Shown here piece after piece: positions 44,921 through 53,917 of a DNA stretch of 64,000 nucleotides. This DNA comes from Desertivirga arenae (GTDB taxonomy: Bacteria; Bacteroidota; Bacteroidia; Sphingobacteriales; Sphingobacteriaceae), in NCBI RefSeq assembly GCF_017355785.1, contig NZ_JAFEWE010000014.1, positions 113,824 through 177,823 on the forward strand, given 5' to 3'. The notes under the pieces are model-generated. The model ran no database searches, was not told the origin of the DNA, and saw only the letters and a program-made list of their open reading frames with translations. The first letter of the stretch is position 1, and every line of letters starts with the position of its first letter. The translations under genes were made by a program, and so were the position numbers.

Positions 44921-45364
44921 ATGGAAGAGAAATACCAATCCTTAGCCTGCTTCAAGACAAGATGTTTAGGATGCTTCAAAATAGTTGAAATCCCAATTGT
45001 AAGTGATTTCATGTACGGAAGCTTTCTCTTTCAAACCAATGATGGACAGGATTTCTACTACGCTAATTTATTAGATGTAAAGGCTTTTCACTTTATACAA
45101 GCAGAAATTGAGCGTATCCCATTAATTAAGAAGAAATCAGCATTTAAAGTTCTATCACTAGTAGCCGATCAACCACAAGGCAAACGCTTTACTCCTAATT
45201 ATCCGGTATGCCCAAGATGTCAAACCAGACTTTTGTTTCACAGCAATGATGAAAGCAAGAAAACAGGCGTCAGGTATTTTAAGTATGCTACGTGGAAGAA
45301 GTTTGAGAGTCTTTCAGATGAAGAGAAATTGGAGCGAATAAAAAATGCTTTAAACATTAGGTAA
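44921..45364 (+). CDS. Zinc-ribbon protein of unknown function
   Basis: A 147-residue cytoplasmic protein. Two Cys pairs, CLGC near residue 16 and CPRC near residue 98, could bind one zinc. The rest is a mixed fold with a helical end (SDEEKLERIKNALNIR). It overlaps the convergent DUF6438-like gene by 8 bp. No family was recognised. Confidence 0.55.
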   Translation: MEEKYQSLACFKTRCLGCFKIVEIPIVSDFMYGSFLFQTNDGQDFYYANLLDVKAFHFIQAEIERIPLIKKKSAFKVLSLVADQPQGKRFTPNYPVCPRCQTRLLFHSNDESKKTGVRYFKYATWKKFESLSDEEKLERIKNALNIR

Positions 45365-45785
45365 ATCCCGCCAGATTTCTAATCTGACTTTGTAACCTCT
45401 TCAACCGTCTTGGAGCACCTAAATAATCTCTAACTGACTTTGTCTGAGTAAGTGTACTTATAGTTAAATCTAGCATAGGCAAATCTGTGCAAAGGAATCC
45501 CTCCACAGCAACCTCGTCTCCATCCAAATAAAGTTTTTCTCGTATTTTATACCCGTCTGGCATCTCAAAGAATCCAATGTCAATTGCATACTTGAGTAGC
45601 TTCAATATCTCGTGAGCCGAGACAGTTTTTGAATAGTTGGAAAAAGTCCTCTCCTCGAATTCTTCGACGGTAATAATTCCGGAACCACTTATTGATATGT
45701 GGTATCCCTCGTAGGGACCAAAACCCGGTTTCCTCTCCAGCTGTATTGTTAAATTAGCGAGTGCGAATGGAAATTCAAGCTTCAT
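45357..45785 (-). CDS. DUF6438-like protein
   Basis: A 142-residue cytoplasmic protein whose layout matches DUF6438: a strand hairpin with a Gly (ISISGSGIITVEEFEE), then AHEILKLLKYAIDIGFFEM, DLPMLDLTISTLTQ, and the closing VRDYLGAPRRLKRLQSQI. The family is of unknown function. It lies 11 bp after the PD-(D/E)xK gene, in the minus-strand unit that starts at box A. Confidence 0.65.
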   Translation of the reverse strand: MKLEFPFALANLTIQLERKPGFGPYEGYHISISGSGIITVEEFEERTFSNYSKTVSAHEILKLLKYAIDIGFFEMPDGYKIREKLYLDGDEVAVEGFLCTDLPMLDLTISTLTQTKSVRDYLGAPRRLKRLQSQIRNLAGFT

Positions 45786-45796
45786 TTATTTCCTCC

Positions 45797-46855
45797 TTAA
45801 AATTCTTCTGATAGCTTACCTTTTTCCCAATCTAAGTGCTGATAATACAAAGGAAGATTATACTGATCCCTAATATATTTCAAGTATTTGGATACATCCG
45901 CTGATGCAGGTAGATGAGTAACAATAACCAGTTTTGAAGCCTTCATTTTTTCTGGCCAGATTGCGTATTCAAGCAATTGCCCAAATGCTTCCCGAATTGA
46001 TGTAAGTAAAGAGTTGTAAGTTTTTATCTCATAAAAAATTAATCCTTCTTTGGAGTTGACCAGCACATCAATTCTGTTTCTTCCATTTCCTGAAGGATGT
46101 TCTGCCGTTACATTATTGTTCCCATGAATTTCTCTTAGCCTCCGTGTTAGGATATTACTAAGGGCGCTATGGAGATAGGTTATTTCTACTGACTGAGGAG
46201 GTCTTATCGACTTACGAGTTTCGAGTCCAACATCAGTAGGCTCCGGAACTTGATCAGGTGGAATAAACTGAAAGTTCGGTGAGGTGAAATTTGGCGCAGG
46301 CTGGAACTCTTCTTTAAATCGAGCGAAGGTATATCGAGTAATTGTTCTTAATGGATGATCACTTGGAAGTTCAAGGTACGGATCAGTGACGTTTATATCT
46401 TTGGGGCGAAACCGAACATTAAACAAGTCGATTCCGGGATAATTAGCGAAATCCATTTTTGATCCTCCACTTTCCAAAATTTGCTCTTCCATCTCGTTAA
46501 GCCAACCTCTATCTTTATAAATACCTCTTATCCGTAATGCCTCCTGCTCATCTATAACCTCCACCCTTTCAATATCACCAACCCAATACCTTAATTTCGT
46601 TTCTTTATTAATGGTGTAAAGCATTACTGAATAGATTCCACCAGTGTAAGCCTCTTGATATTGTCGAACAGGCTGAAGGAAACCATAATGGTACCCGTCA
46701 ATTAGTTTACTTACATCAAATAACCATTCTTCATGTCCGTATCCGAATCTATACTCATGACTGTCTTTATCCGTACTTTTTCCAGCTCCACCAGAAGGTA
46801 AAACGTATCCTTTATCGTTCCAGGTTAACCTGGCAACTCGTTTATTATTTTCCAT
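45797..46855 (-). CDS. PD-(D/E)xK nuclease-like protein
   Basis: A 352-residue cytoplasmic protein. The C-terminal 130 residues show a restriction-endonuclease-like core: RRLREIHGNNNVTAE, RIDVLVNSKEGLIFYEIKTY (Asp, then Glu-x-Lys), and a helix with REAFGQLLEYAIW. The N-terminal 200 residues are strand-rich and unrecognised; they may recognise DNA or protein. It precedes the DUF6438-like gene. The preceding gene (46967-47353) ends 111 bp upstream, so both may belong to the same transcript. Confidence 0.75.
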   Translation of the reverse strand: MENNKRVARLTWNDKGYVLPSGGAGKSTDKDSHEYRFGYGHEEWLFDVSKLIDGYHYGFLQPVRQYQEAYTGGIYSVMLYTINKETKLRYWVGDIERVEVIDEQEALRIRGIYKDRGWLNEMEEQILESGGSKMDFANYPGIDLFNVRFRPKDINVTDPYLELPSDHPLRTITRYTFARFKEEFQPAPNFTSPNFQFIPPDQVPEPTDVGLETRKSIRPPQSVEITYLHSALSNILTRRLREIHGNNNVTAEHPSGNGRNRIDVLVNSKEGLIFYEIKTYNSLLTSIREAFGQLLEYAIWPEKMKASKLVIVTHLPASADVSKYLKYIRDQYNLPLYYQHLDWEKGKLSEEF

Positions 46856-46966
46856 AGGTATGATTTTTTAATAGATACTCAATTCTAAAACTTATCCACT
46901 GAATAGGCCCTCAGCAATTTGTTTTTCATTCCCAGTGGTAGTGTAGGGCATAAAACTAATAATATA

Positions 46967-47353
46967 TCACTCCCCAACCTTAAACACCCCTTCAAAATTA
47001 TTCCCCAAAACTTCTTCCGTGAAACGGATCCTAACATCACTATAGAACGAGCAGTAAAATTTGTAGAAGGCAACTCTCCCATTGTAGAGCAGGTACTTAA
47101 ATAGCTCTTCAGAAACTTCAGCGGCAAGCACCTTAAAGAACATCATTTCATTATTGTACAACTGCTCTAACAGACCGAATGCATTTTTAAGAACGGGTAC
47201 CCTCAGGTGGACCAAAATCCTTTCTCCTTCCTCAAAATAAATTTTCAGATCTGCAGGTTGGGCCAGGTATCCACTTAAATTTTCTACTGCCAGGATCACT
47301 GCTGCCTGTATTTCGCGTTCTTTGTCTTCTTCTGTGGTGATTAAAAATTCCAT
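46967..47353 (-). CDS. Hypothetical protein behind box A
   Basis: About 128 residues from ATG 47353 (the upstream frame begins with a non-ATG codon and runs through the promoter). It has an all-alpha/beta cytoplasmic look (EDKEREIQAAVILAVENLSG) and no recognised family. The start codon lies 19 bp downstream of the TTTG of box promoter A. Confidence 0.6.
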   Translation of the reverse strand: MEFLITTEEDKEREIQAAVILAVENLSGYLAQPADLKIYFEEGERILVHLRVPVLKNAFGLLEQLYNNEMMFFKVLAAEVSEELFKYLLYNGRVAFYKFYCSFYSDVRIRFTEEVLGNNFEGVFKVGE

Positions 47354-47371
47354 GTGCCTTGTATTATGGAA

Positions 47372-47405
47372 CAAAGGTTATGGAAGCGAGCGCAGCCTAA
47401 CTGCG
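47372..47405 (-). promoter_or_regulatory. Box promoter A
   Basis: On the minus strand the box GCAGTTAGGCTGC (47404-47392) is followed by AACCTTTG (47379-47372). The distance from the last box base to the G of TTTG is 20 bp. A TA precedes the -7 one base further than consensus. It drives the gene starting at 47353 and perhaps the two genes behind it. Confidence 0.7.
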
Positions 47406-47409
47406 TTGA

Positions 47410-47790
47410 TTAGGAAAATTCTAAATTATTGCTCAACTTTTCACAAAGGAAATCAAGAGCTTTATCCCCTTTAACATATACACCTCTTTTTTCTTCGAAC
47501 CGGCCACCTGCAGCACAATACAATCCCCCACCTTCAAAAGAGGCCTTTACCTCTATTCTGTCATAGAACATGCCATAATCGTAGTTGTAACTGAGCTTAA
47601 TACCATGGTCTTCTAAAGAATTAAAGATTAAACAAAGTGATTTTAAACCCGAAGCCGCTCTTTTGTTATAGGCGTCGGCCAATTCTTCAAGTTGAAGGCT
47701 TCTGCTGCCTTTTAGAAAATAGTCAAAGTCAGCAGAGCTCGACTTCACAAAACATATGGAATGCGTTTTAAGGAATAATTTTAAACTCAT
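47410..47790 (-). CDS. Hypothetical protein
   Basis: A 126-residue cytoplasmic protein (LKGSRSLQLEELADAYNKRA, then strands around FYDRIEVKASFEGGGLY). No family was recognised. It is the fourth gene in the minus-strand unit that begins at box B. Confidence 0.55.
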   Translation of the reverse strand: MSLKLFLKTHSICFVKSSSADFDYFLKGSRSLQLEELADAYNKRAASGLKSLCLIFNSLEDHGIKLSYNYDYGMFYDRIEVKASFEGGGLYCAAGGRFEEKRGVYVKGDKALDFLCEKLSNNLEFS

Positions 47791-47811
47791 GTAAAAGGTA
47801 TTCAGGATTTA

Positions 47812-48222
47812 TTAAGCTAACATCAACGGAGGAAAATCCTCGCTGGTGAGAAAGTTACGATAAGGATTTTGAAAACAGATCCAACCTTGAAAATAAAGTT
47901 CGCGAGCAGGAACTCCCTTGTAAGGAATTGCAAAACCTCTCCTTAGCAGGAAACTTGCAACTTCGGGCGAAAGGTATGCTTGAGTAGCTATTTCCCTTCC
48001 ATTTTGAATAACCTTGGATATTCCATTAAATACCAGGTCTTCGTCGACCATTATATTAGATACGTCTCTCGCTATTTCATCCTCCAAATGGTAGGGCGAC
48101 CGGAGCAGTAAAAAGTAATTGCTCATTAGTTCTGCAGGGTCAATCATCAGAATATTCTGTTCTGTATTCAAATATCGCTTCCCGCTCCAGCTGCATAGTA
48201 TAAACATGCCTTCATACTGCAT
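47812..48222 (-). CDS. Hypothetical protein
   Basis: A 136-residue cytoplasmic protein with strands and helices (EIARDVSNIMVDEDLVFNG, PEVASFLLRRGFAIPY). No family was recognised. It is the third gene in the box B unit. Confidence 0.55.
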   Translation of the reverse strand: MQYEGMFILCSWSGKRYLNTEQNILMIDPAELMSNYFLLLRSPYHLEDEIARDVSNIMVDEDLVFNGISKVIQNGREIATQAYLSPEVASFLLRRGFAIPYKGVPARELYFQGWICFQNPYRNFLTSEDFPPLMLA

Positions 48223-48278
48223 AAAGTACTCTACCTTATGCTCGTAGTTATAAACTTCTTCTATATGTATCTCCTTTT

Positions 48279-48542
48279 TTATGGGTTAAAATAAATCTTC
48301 CAATTCAAGTTCTCCTGCCAGTCAAAATAAAACCATTCGTAGTTCTTTTCTAAAGGTGCGTCATCATCCAGATTGAGCACTTCAATCTTGTAGTAAGTAA
48401 TCGTGTAAGACTTCCCTTTTGAGCAAGTGAATTCGAAGCTGTATTCATCACTAATATAGGTATTTGCATCAGGCAGAAGCGCTTTCATATTTTCCAGGTC
48501 CTCCTCTGTAAAAGGAGGCCTTGGTTTCTGACTTCTACTCAT
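48279..48542 (-). CDS. Small hypothetical protein
   Basis: An 87-residue protein with an acidic helical start (FTEEDLENMKALLPDANTY) and a C-terminal strand pair rich in Tyr/Trp (NYEWFYFDWQ). It starts 5 bp after the stop of the gene upstream, so it is translationally coupled to it. Confidence 0.55.
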   Translation of the reverse strand: MSRSQKPRPPFTEEDLENMKALLPDANTYISDEYSFEFTCSKGKSYTITYYKIEVLNLDDDAPLEKNYEWFYFDWQENLNWKIYFNP

Positions 48543-48547
48543 TTTGC

Positions 48548-49267
48548 TTAACCTTTGCTAATTACAAACTTTTTGTTCGTTAAATTTCCTGTTAAACGTG
48601 CCCCTATTAGGCCTTTGTCGACCTCGGTGGTAGAACCTGGAAGCAGAATGATATGACTAAAACCATGCATTAGATTAACGTTCAGTCCTTTTGTTTCAGC
48701 ATTAAAGGGGTAATCTGCAACATAGCTAATCCGGTATTCCCCTGCCGAAGCTTCTTTTACATATAAAGCCTTGTAATCAAACCTGGCAATAAGCATACAA
48801 TAATATCCAATAAGAGGATTATTAAAGCACAGGATCATTCCTTTGAAATCCGCCACCTTTCTTATCCCACTGATATTTTGAAAGATTTCAATAGCAGACA
48901 GGGCTAGATCAACATTAATGGGCCCTGCATCTTCCCCTGGTAATTCCAAAGTACCTGTTGCTTTTAAAGGGTAATTTAAAAGCGAAGGATTATAACTTTG
49001 GAATGGATTCAATAACTGCTCAATCGGATCTATAATTACCCGGTTATCAACTAGCATCACCCTGTTCCTACGGCTTAGTACCCCAGAGCTTAGTATTGCA
49101 GAGGCGTCAAAGCTTCTTTTTTCAAAAGCGTGAATCATTGCACCTGCAAATTCTGCTCTTGACGAGGACCAACCTGGCTTACCAACTTCCTCGTTAAACC
49201 GGTCTATTAATTGCTCATCTGAATAGTCATCAAACCATGTCCTGAAATCATTTAAATTTTTACTCAT
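48548..49267 (-). CDS. Protein sharing a C-terminal domain with the DUF3293 protein
   Basis: A 239-residue cytoplasmic protein. Residues 1-60 are helical. From about residue 120 it shares with the 60846-61739 protein the pattern SAIEIFQNISGI, GMILCFNNP and a following YKALYVKEA. This suggests one domain reused in two box-controlled units. No known family was recognised. It is the first gene of the four-gene unit driven by box promoter B. Confidence 0.65.
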   Translation of the reverse strand: MSKNLNDFRTWFDDYSDEQLIDRFNEEVGKPGWSSSRAEFAGAMIHAFEKRSFDASAILSSGVLSRRNRVMLVDNRVIIDPIEQLLNPFQSYNPSLLNYPLKATGTLELPGEDAGPINVDLALSAIEIFQNISGIRKVADFKGMILCFNNPLIGYYCMLIARFDYKALYVKEASAGEYRISYVADYPFNAETKGLNVNLMHGFSHIILLPGSTTEVDKGLIGARLTGNLTNKKFVISKG

Positions 49268-49288
49268 AGTGTTTCTCCTTGAACGCTA

Positions 49289-49323
49289 CAAAGAAAGACC
49301 GACTTAATGCAGTCTATTTGCAT
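49289..49323 (-). promoter_or_regulatory. Box promoter B
   Basis: The minus strand reads GCAAATAGACTGC (49321-49309), then CTTTG ending at 49289, 20 bp from the box. The box is flanked by ATG...CAT, extending the palindrome. The start codon at 49267 is 22 bp beyond. The WYL gene begins on the other side (49400), so the box could also affect it. Confidence 0.75.
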
Positions 49324-49399
49324 TGCCCTGGAAAGAAATTTTATCTTTTATTTTAAGAAAGGTACTTCCGCCATTATTTTTACCACAAACTTGATCACA

Positions 49400-50410
49400 A
49401 TGCCTACTAATTTCGATGCATTACTCCGTTACCATACTATAGACAAGTGTTTACAAAACCGTTTCCGGAAATGGACCTGGCAGGATCTGGCAGAGAAGTG
49501 TACTGATGCCCTTCTTGAGGCAAATTCAAGACCTTCCAAAAACACTGTTAGTCAACGTACCATAGAAGAAGATATCCGGATCATGCGGAGCGACCTTCTT
49601 GGCTACAATGCACCTATCATCCGGAAAAACGGGGAGTATTATTATGATGACAAAGATTTTTCCATCCGTAATATTACCCTCACTACAAAGGATATTGAAA
49701 ACCTCTCCGCAGCCATAAGGCTATTCAAAACCTATAAGGGATTAGAGTTTTTCAAGGAGGTAGAAGGTATTTTGAACAAGCTCGAGAAGAAGGTTCACCT
49801 AAAGACCTACCAACAAGTCCAGGAGACCATTTGCTTTGAACATACACCTTCCAGCGAGGGACTAGAATGGATCAATCCTCTCATGAATGCCATTAAGGAG
49901 AAGCAGGTGATCAACCTGAAATACCGCAAGTTCACCAGCGAATATGAGAAGGAATACAAGTTCCACCCCTACTTGCTAAAAGAATATCGTAACCGCTGGT
50001 ACCTGGTTGGCTGGTATGAAAACGAAGGCTATCTCAAAACCTTTGCACTCGACCGTCTCTCTGGTTTTGATGTGATTTCGGATGAGAAATACCTGGAAGA
50101 GTTCAGACCTGATCCTGATACTTATTTCAAACATACTATTGGGATAACTACTACTAATGCGGGTCCTGATGGTATTGTATTAAAATTCACTGGATCCATG
50201 ATCCCGTATATTAAAACCCAGCCCTTACACCACAGCCAGCAGGTAATAGAAGAAAGTAATGTTTCTCTTACTATAAGTTTAAGTTTGATGATCAATTATG
50301 AATTGGAAAGGATCATTATGGGCTTTGTTGACGAAGTAGAAATACTGGAGCCAGCAAGTTTAAGAGATAAGATAAAATCCAGGATACAAAAAGCCGCAGG
50401 AAAGTTTTAG
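49400..50410 (+). CDS. WYL-domain transcriptional regulator
   Basis: About 336 residues from ATG 49400; a longer frame from 49307 starts inside box B and is not credible. The N-terminal ~80 residues form a winged helix-turn-helix (FRKWTWQDLAEKCTDALLEA, then NTVSQRTIEEDIRIMRSDL). The WYL domain spans about residues 150-240 with INPLMNAIKEKQVINLKYR and the name motif in NRWYLVGW. A C-terminal WCX-type extension follows. WYL regulators such as PafBC and DriD respond to DNA damage, the latter by binding ssDNA. Its position beside box B and recBCD makes it the leading candidate regulator of the six-box set, which is inference. It faces recB across a shared terminator. Confidence 0.88.
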   Translation: MPTNFDALLRYHTIDKCLQNRFRKWTWQDLAEKCTDALLEANSRPSKNTVSQRTIEEDIRIMRSDLLGYNAPIIRKNGEYYYDDKDFSIRNITLTTKDIENLSAAIRLFKTYKGLEFFKEVEGILNKLEKKVHLKTYQQVQETICFEHTPSSEGLEWINPLMNAIKEKQVINLKYRKFTSEYEKEYKFHPYLLKEYRNRWYLVGWYENEGYLKTFALDRLSGFDVISDEKYLEEFRPDPDTYFKHTIGITTTNAGPDGIVLKFTGSMIPYIKTQPLHHSQQVIEESNVSLTISLSLMINYELERIIMGFVDEVEILEPASLRDKIKSRIQKAAGKF

Positions 50411-50421
50411 AAGCACCATTA

Positions 50422-50460
50422 AAAACAAAAGGGAGATCAAAGCAATCTCCCTTTTGTTTT
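50422..50460. terminator. Bidirectional intrinsic terminator
   Basis: A 16-bp stem, AAAACAAAAGGGAGAT (50422-50437) with ATCTCCCTTTTGTTTT (50445-50460), has a 7-nt loop. It sits between the convergent WYL and recB genes. Confidence 0.85.
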
Positions 50461-50488
50461 CAGCACATAAAGGTTAGTTTAACAGTAA

Positions 50489-53400
50489 TTAAACTACTCC
50501 TACCCGAACTGCAGAACCTAGTCCTACCGAACCACCTTCCGTTAAAATCAATCCAAGCTTTCTAATGGTTTCAACGGATGGTTTCGTTTTGAAAACTCCG
50601 GTTGATCCATCCTTACGTACACCACGAACAAAGAGGTAAATCACTCCTCCAAATTGCGTCTCGTAGTCGAAGTCCGGAATACGGCTTTCCAGGTATTTCT
50701 TGGCGGCAAGCGTGTAGATTAGATACTGCAAATGGTAATTATTTTCATTCATGGCCTGCTGTAAGGCCTCCTCATTGTAATTCTCAATAGAATCCCCCAG
50801 GAAGTTGGACTTCCAATCCAGCACATAATACTTGCCCTGGTGTTCAAAGAACAAGTCGATCTTACCGTTCATAATACCTTCCAATTCCTCAAAACCCCTT
50901 ACTTCAATATCCATACCTTCAGTACTCAGCTTTTTTAGTTCAGGAACCCTGAAGGGCGAAACATTGAAATCAAACTCAAACTCATTGATTCGTCGATAAG
51001 GGTCAATCTCATTAAGGCTAAAAGTACTACCGTCGATATTCATTGCAGCACCTAGAACTTGCTCCAGCATCGTAAAGATCAATGCGTACAGCCTTTCGTC
51101 TTCCTGTTTGCCATAAAACTGCAGTACAGCCTGACGGATCACCCTGTCCCACTTGTCCTGATTATCAAACGCAATATTCTCAAAAATATAATGCAGCATA
51201 TTTCCCGTCTTCGCTCCTGCCTTTAACTCCGAGAAAATGAAGCGATCGTAGTTGTTTGTAAACTCGTTAGCCCTGAGTTTGATAGAGGTATTATGATCTG
51301 CTCGTAGTCGTGAATAACTCATCTTCACCCAGTTCTTATGCAAAAGATCAAAGTCGACAATAGGCATTTCATGTTTTAAAGCTAGTGCTTCTTTCCTTTC
51401 ATACCGTTCTGCTTCAGGCTCAGCCATAGCTGTGGTTATTTGTACCCCATCAGGAAGGTTGCGCTTGATAGCCTCAACAAAATAAGAAAGAGAGCTGCTG
51501 CCCCTGGTAACTCTATAAATGAAGCACTTATAAACAGCACGAGTAATGGCGACATAGATAAGCCGGCGGTTCTCTTGTTCCGTCTGCCTTAAAAAGGCGG
51601 CATGATGATCCGCACTGATCATATTCTTATGTTCACCAACGTATTGCCCGGTATCCGGATCTCTGAAACTCCAATAAGTAATTTTACTATAAGGCTCGGC
51701 CTTCAAATCCAGGTAAGGTGCCAGCACGATCTTATATTCCAAGCCCTTACTTTTATGGATAGTCACGATGTTCACGCATTCTTCATCACTCTCAATACGC
51801 TGAACGTACTCATCTCCCTCTGTCTCCATGCCTTCTATCCCTCGTTTCAACCAGCTGATCAGTTCAAGCGAAGAAAAACGTTTCCGGGACTGGACCTTAT
51901 GAAGTAGCTCTACCAGCTGATAAAGGTTTGTAATACTACGTTCACCGGTACCTGGTCTATCCAGGAGGCGTTTATTCACCCCAAAATCAGCAATAAAAGC
52001 ATTCATCGCAGGATAAATACCTTCATCCTCCCATAGGTTCTTATATCTCCTGAACAACTCAACCACCGCCTGATCATCTAACTGCAGTATCTGGAAGTCG
52101 AGGTAGCCGGTAAAAGGCGAAAGCAATGCTTTATTAATCGCCGCAGTAGAAATGTTTTCCATAGCCTCCAACAAGTAAAGCACATAGGATGATTCTTCAG
52201 AGTTCAATACCCTGGCATCTCCTATCGTTACTGCTGGTATGCCCAAGGCAGCAAGTCGGTTTTTTATAGTTGCGCCTTCCGTACCTGTACGTACAAGGAT
52301 CCCGATATCCGAAGGACGAACCTTACGTTTCTCCTTTCCGTAAATGGTGTACGACCGGTTGCTTAGTAAATCCAATACCTGCTGGGCAACAGCTTCTGCA
52401 ATAGAATCCTTATTTGCCAGCTCTGTTATCGTTACTGGAACCGCTGCTGAACCTTCAAAGACAAGCTCCCCCTTGGTGTTTGGCTCAGGAGATTCAACAG
52501 GAATATAATTGATAGCAGAATCTTCAGCAGCAAAATGGAAGGTATCAAAGTTTTCTTCAGGCAGGAAGAAGCTATTCATTGCCTCGATCAAAGATTTAGA
52601 AGAACGGAAATTCCTGTTCATTCCATATACGTTGGCAACACTTCTTCTGGCTTCAAAGTAAGTTTCTATATCCGCCTTTCTCCATGCGTAAATACTTTGT
52701 TTTGGATCGCCGATGTAAAACAGAATAGTCTCCGTACCAAAAGCTCTGTTGAAGATTTCGTATTGATAACGGTCCGTGTCCTGAAACTCATCAATAAATA
52801 CAGCCTTATATTTCTGCTGCAGCTTAGATACTAAAACAGGATTTTCAGTTTTAACCAAAGCCACATGAAGGTTTCCAATCAGATCGTCAAAAGCCATCTG
52901 ATTTCGGGAAGTCTTACTTTTATAAAGTCCTTTTGTTATGATACTTATAGCAAAGCAGGTAATGTGCCGGATTAAATTGACAACAAGTTGAGTAGCCACC
53001 CTTTTCAGGTTATTATACTCTTCCAGTTGGACCAGGATTTCAGGAAATGTTTTTTCGATATATTTCTTAGTGCTGTTATTTTCTATAAATTCCAACAGGG
53101 CTTCTGGTTGATCATAAAGATCTAGCATATTCTTCCGGGCATGAGAATTCGAATCGCAACGCTGCCTCATCTCCTCCGGGTTATTCCTTACATAAGTAAC
53201 AATCCTCTCCCAGGCTGAATCCGCCCTTTCCCAAGCCTCAGTGTAATTCTGATGAAAGTTGGTAAGTTCCTCATCCTTTAAATCATAACATTCCTCAGGG
53301 TTAAAAATAAGGAACCTTTTCCCCTGGATATGTTCGTCGACCACCTTCTTTAAGTTTTCGCGACTTAAGCCATTCCTGATCAGCAGACCCAACACTTTCG

Positions 53401-53917
53401 TAGGAATACTGGTAATGTACCCTCGCCAGAACTTATTGAGTTCATCCATCAGCATTCCGCTCGTGTCCTGAACAAGTTCAGCTCCGAACAGCTGTCTGGT
53501 TTCAAAAGCAAATTCATTCAAGGTTTGCTGGCAAAAGCTGTGAATGGTCAGTACCGAAGTTTCATCCAGAAATAGCACTGCTTCCCGCAATGTCCTTACT
53601 ATTTCATCCTGTCCATGAAGATCAATTGCTTGCCCTACTAAAGCAGCGATAGTATCGTCAGTAATAGTTTCTCCCTCACTCGAACGGTAGGCCTCCCGGA
53701 TGAATAAACGGATACGTTCTTCCAATTCTGCAACAGCAGCTTTGGTAAAGGTGACCATCAATATCTCCTTAACAGTCAATTGTTTTTCTAGTAGTAGACG
53801 TAGGGCGAGTATAGCGATAGAATATGTTTTGCCAGTTCCGGCACTGGCTTCAATTAGGTTTGTTCCATCCAGGGCTACTGTAGCCGGATTAAAAGGTTTA
53901 AAAGTGATATCAGGCAT
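50489..53917 (-). CDS. recB: Exodeoxyribonuclease V beta subunit (helicase-nuclease)
   Basis: A 1142-residue SF1A helicase with a C-terminal RecB nuclease. Walker A is ASAGTGKT (Lys30). Walker B is VFIDEFQDTDRY. Further motifs are YIGDPKQSIYAWR, VNIVTIHKSKGLEYK and RRLIYVAITRA. The nuclease site has GKIDLFF (Asp1021), LDWKSN (Asp1034, Lys1036) and HLQYLIYTLA, so both activities look intact. It degrades double-strand ends and loads recombinase with RecC and RecD. Its start overlaps the recC stop by 8 bp, and it is the last gene of the recD-recC-recB unit. Confidence 0.95.
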   Translation of the reverse strand: MPDITFKPFNPATVALDGTNLIEASAGTGKTYSIAILALRLLLEKQLTVKEILMVTFTKAAVAELEERIRLFIREAYRSSEGETITDDTIAALVGQAIDLHGQDEIVRTLREAVLFLDETSVLTIHSFCQQTLNEFAFETRQLFGAELVQDTSGMLMDELNKFWRGYITSIPTKVLGLLIRNGLSRENLKKVVDEHIQGKRFLIFNPEECYDLKDEELTNFHQNYTEAWERADSAWERIVTYVRNNPEEMRQRCDSNSHARKNMLDLYDQPEALLEFIENNSTKKYIEKTFPEILVQLEEYNNLKRVATQLVVNLIRHITCFAISIITKGLYKSKTSRNQMAFDDLIGNLHVALVKTENPVLVSKLQQKYKAVFIDEFQDTDRYQYEIFNRAFGTETILFYIGDPKQSIYAWRKADIETYFEARRSVANVYGMNRNFRSSKSLIEAMNSFFLPEENFDTFHFAAEDSAINYIPVESPEPNTKGELVFEGSAAVPVTITELANKDSIAEAVAQQVLDLLSNRSYTIYGKEKRKVRPSDIGILVRTGTEGATIKNRLAALGIPAVTIGDARVLNSEESSYVLYLLEAMENISTAAINKALLSPFTGYLDFQILQLDDQAVVELFRRYKNLWEDEGIYPAMNAFIADFGVNKRLLDRPGTGERSITNLYQLVELLHKVQSRKRFSSLELISWLKRGIEGMETEGDEYVQRIESDEECVNIVTIHKSKGLEYKIVLAPYLDLKAEPYSKITYWSFRDPDTGQYVGEHKNMISADHHAAFLRQTEQENRRLIYVAITRAVYKCFIYRVTRGSSSLSYFVEAIKRNLPDGVQITTAMAEPEAERYERKEALALKHEMPIVDFDLLHKNWVKMSYSRLRADHNTSIKLRANEFTNNYDRFIFSELKAGAKTGNMLHYIFENIAFDNQDKWDRVIRQAVLQFYGKQEDERLYALIFTMLEQVLGAAMNIDGSTFSLNEIDPYRRINEFEFDFNVSPFRVPELKKLSTEGMDIEVRGFEELEGIMNGKIDLFFEHQGKYYVLDWKSNFLGDSIENYNEEALQQAMNENNYHLQYLIYTLAAKKYLESRIPDFDYETQFGGVIYLFVRGVRKDGSTGVFKTKPSVETIRKLGLILTEGGSVGLGSAVRVGVV

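Noticed and set aside
49324..49399. Box-driven expression of the WYL gene itself
   Set aside because: Box B is oriented toward the minus-strand gene and no TTTG lies at the required distance on the plus side.
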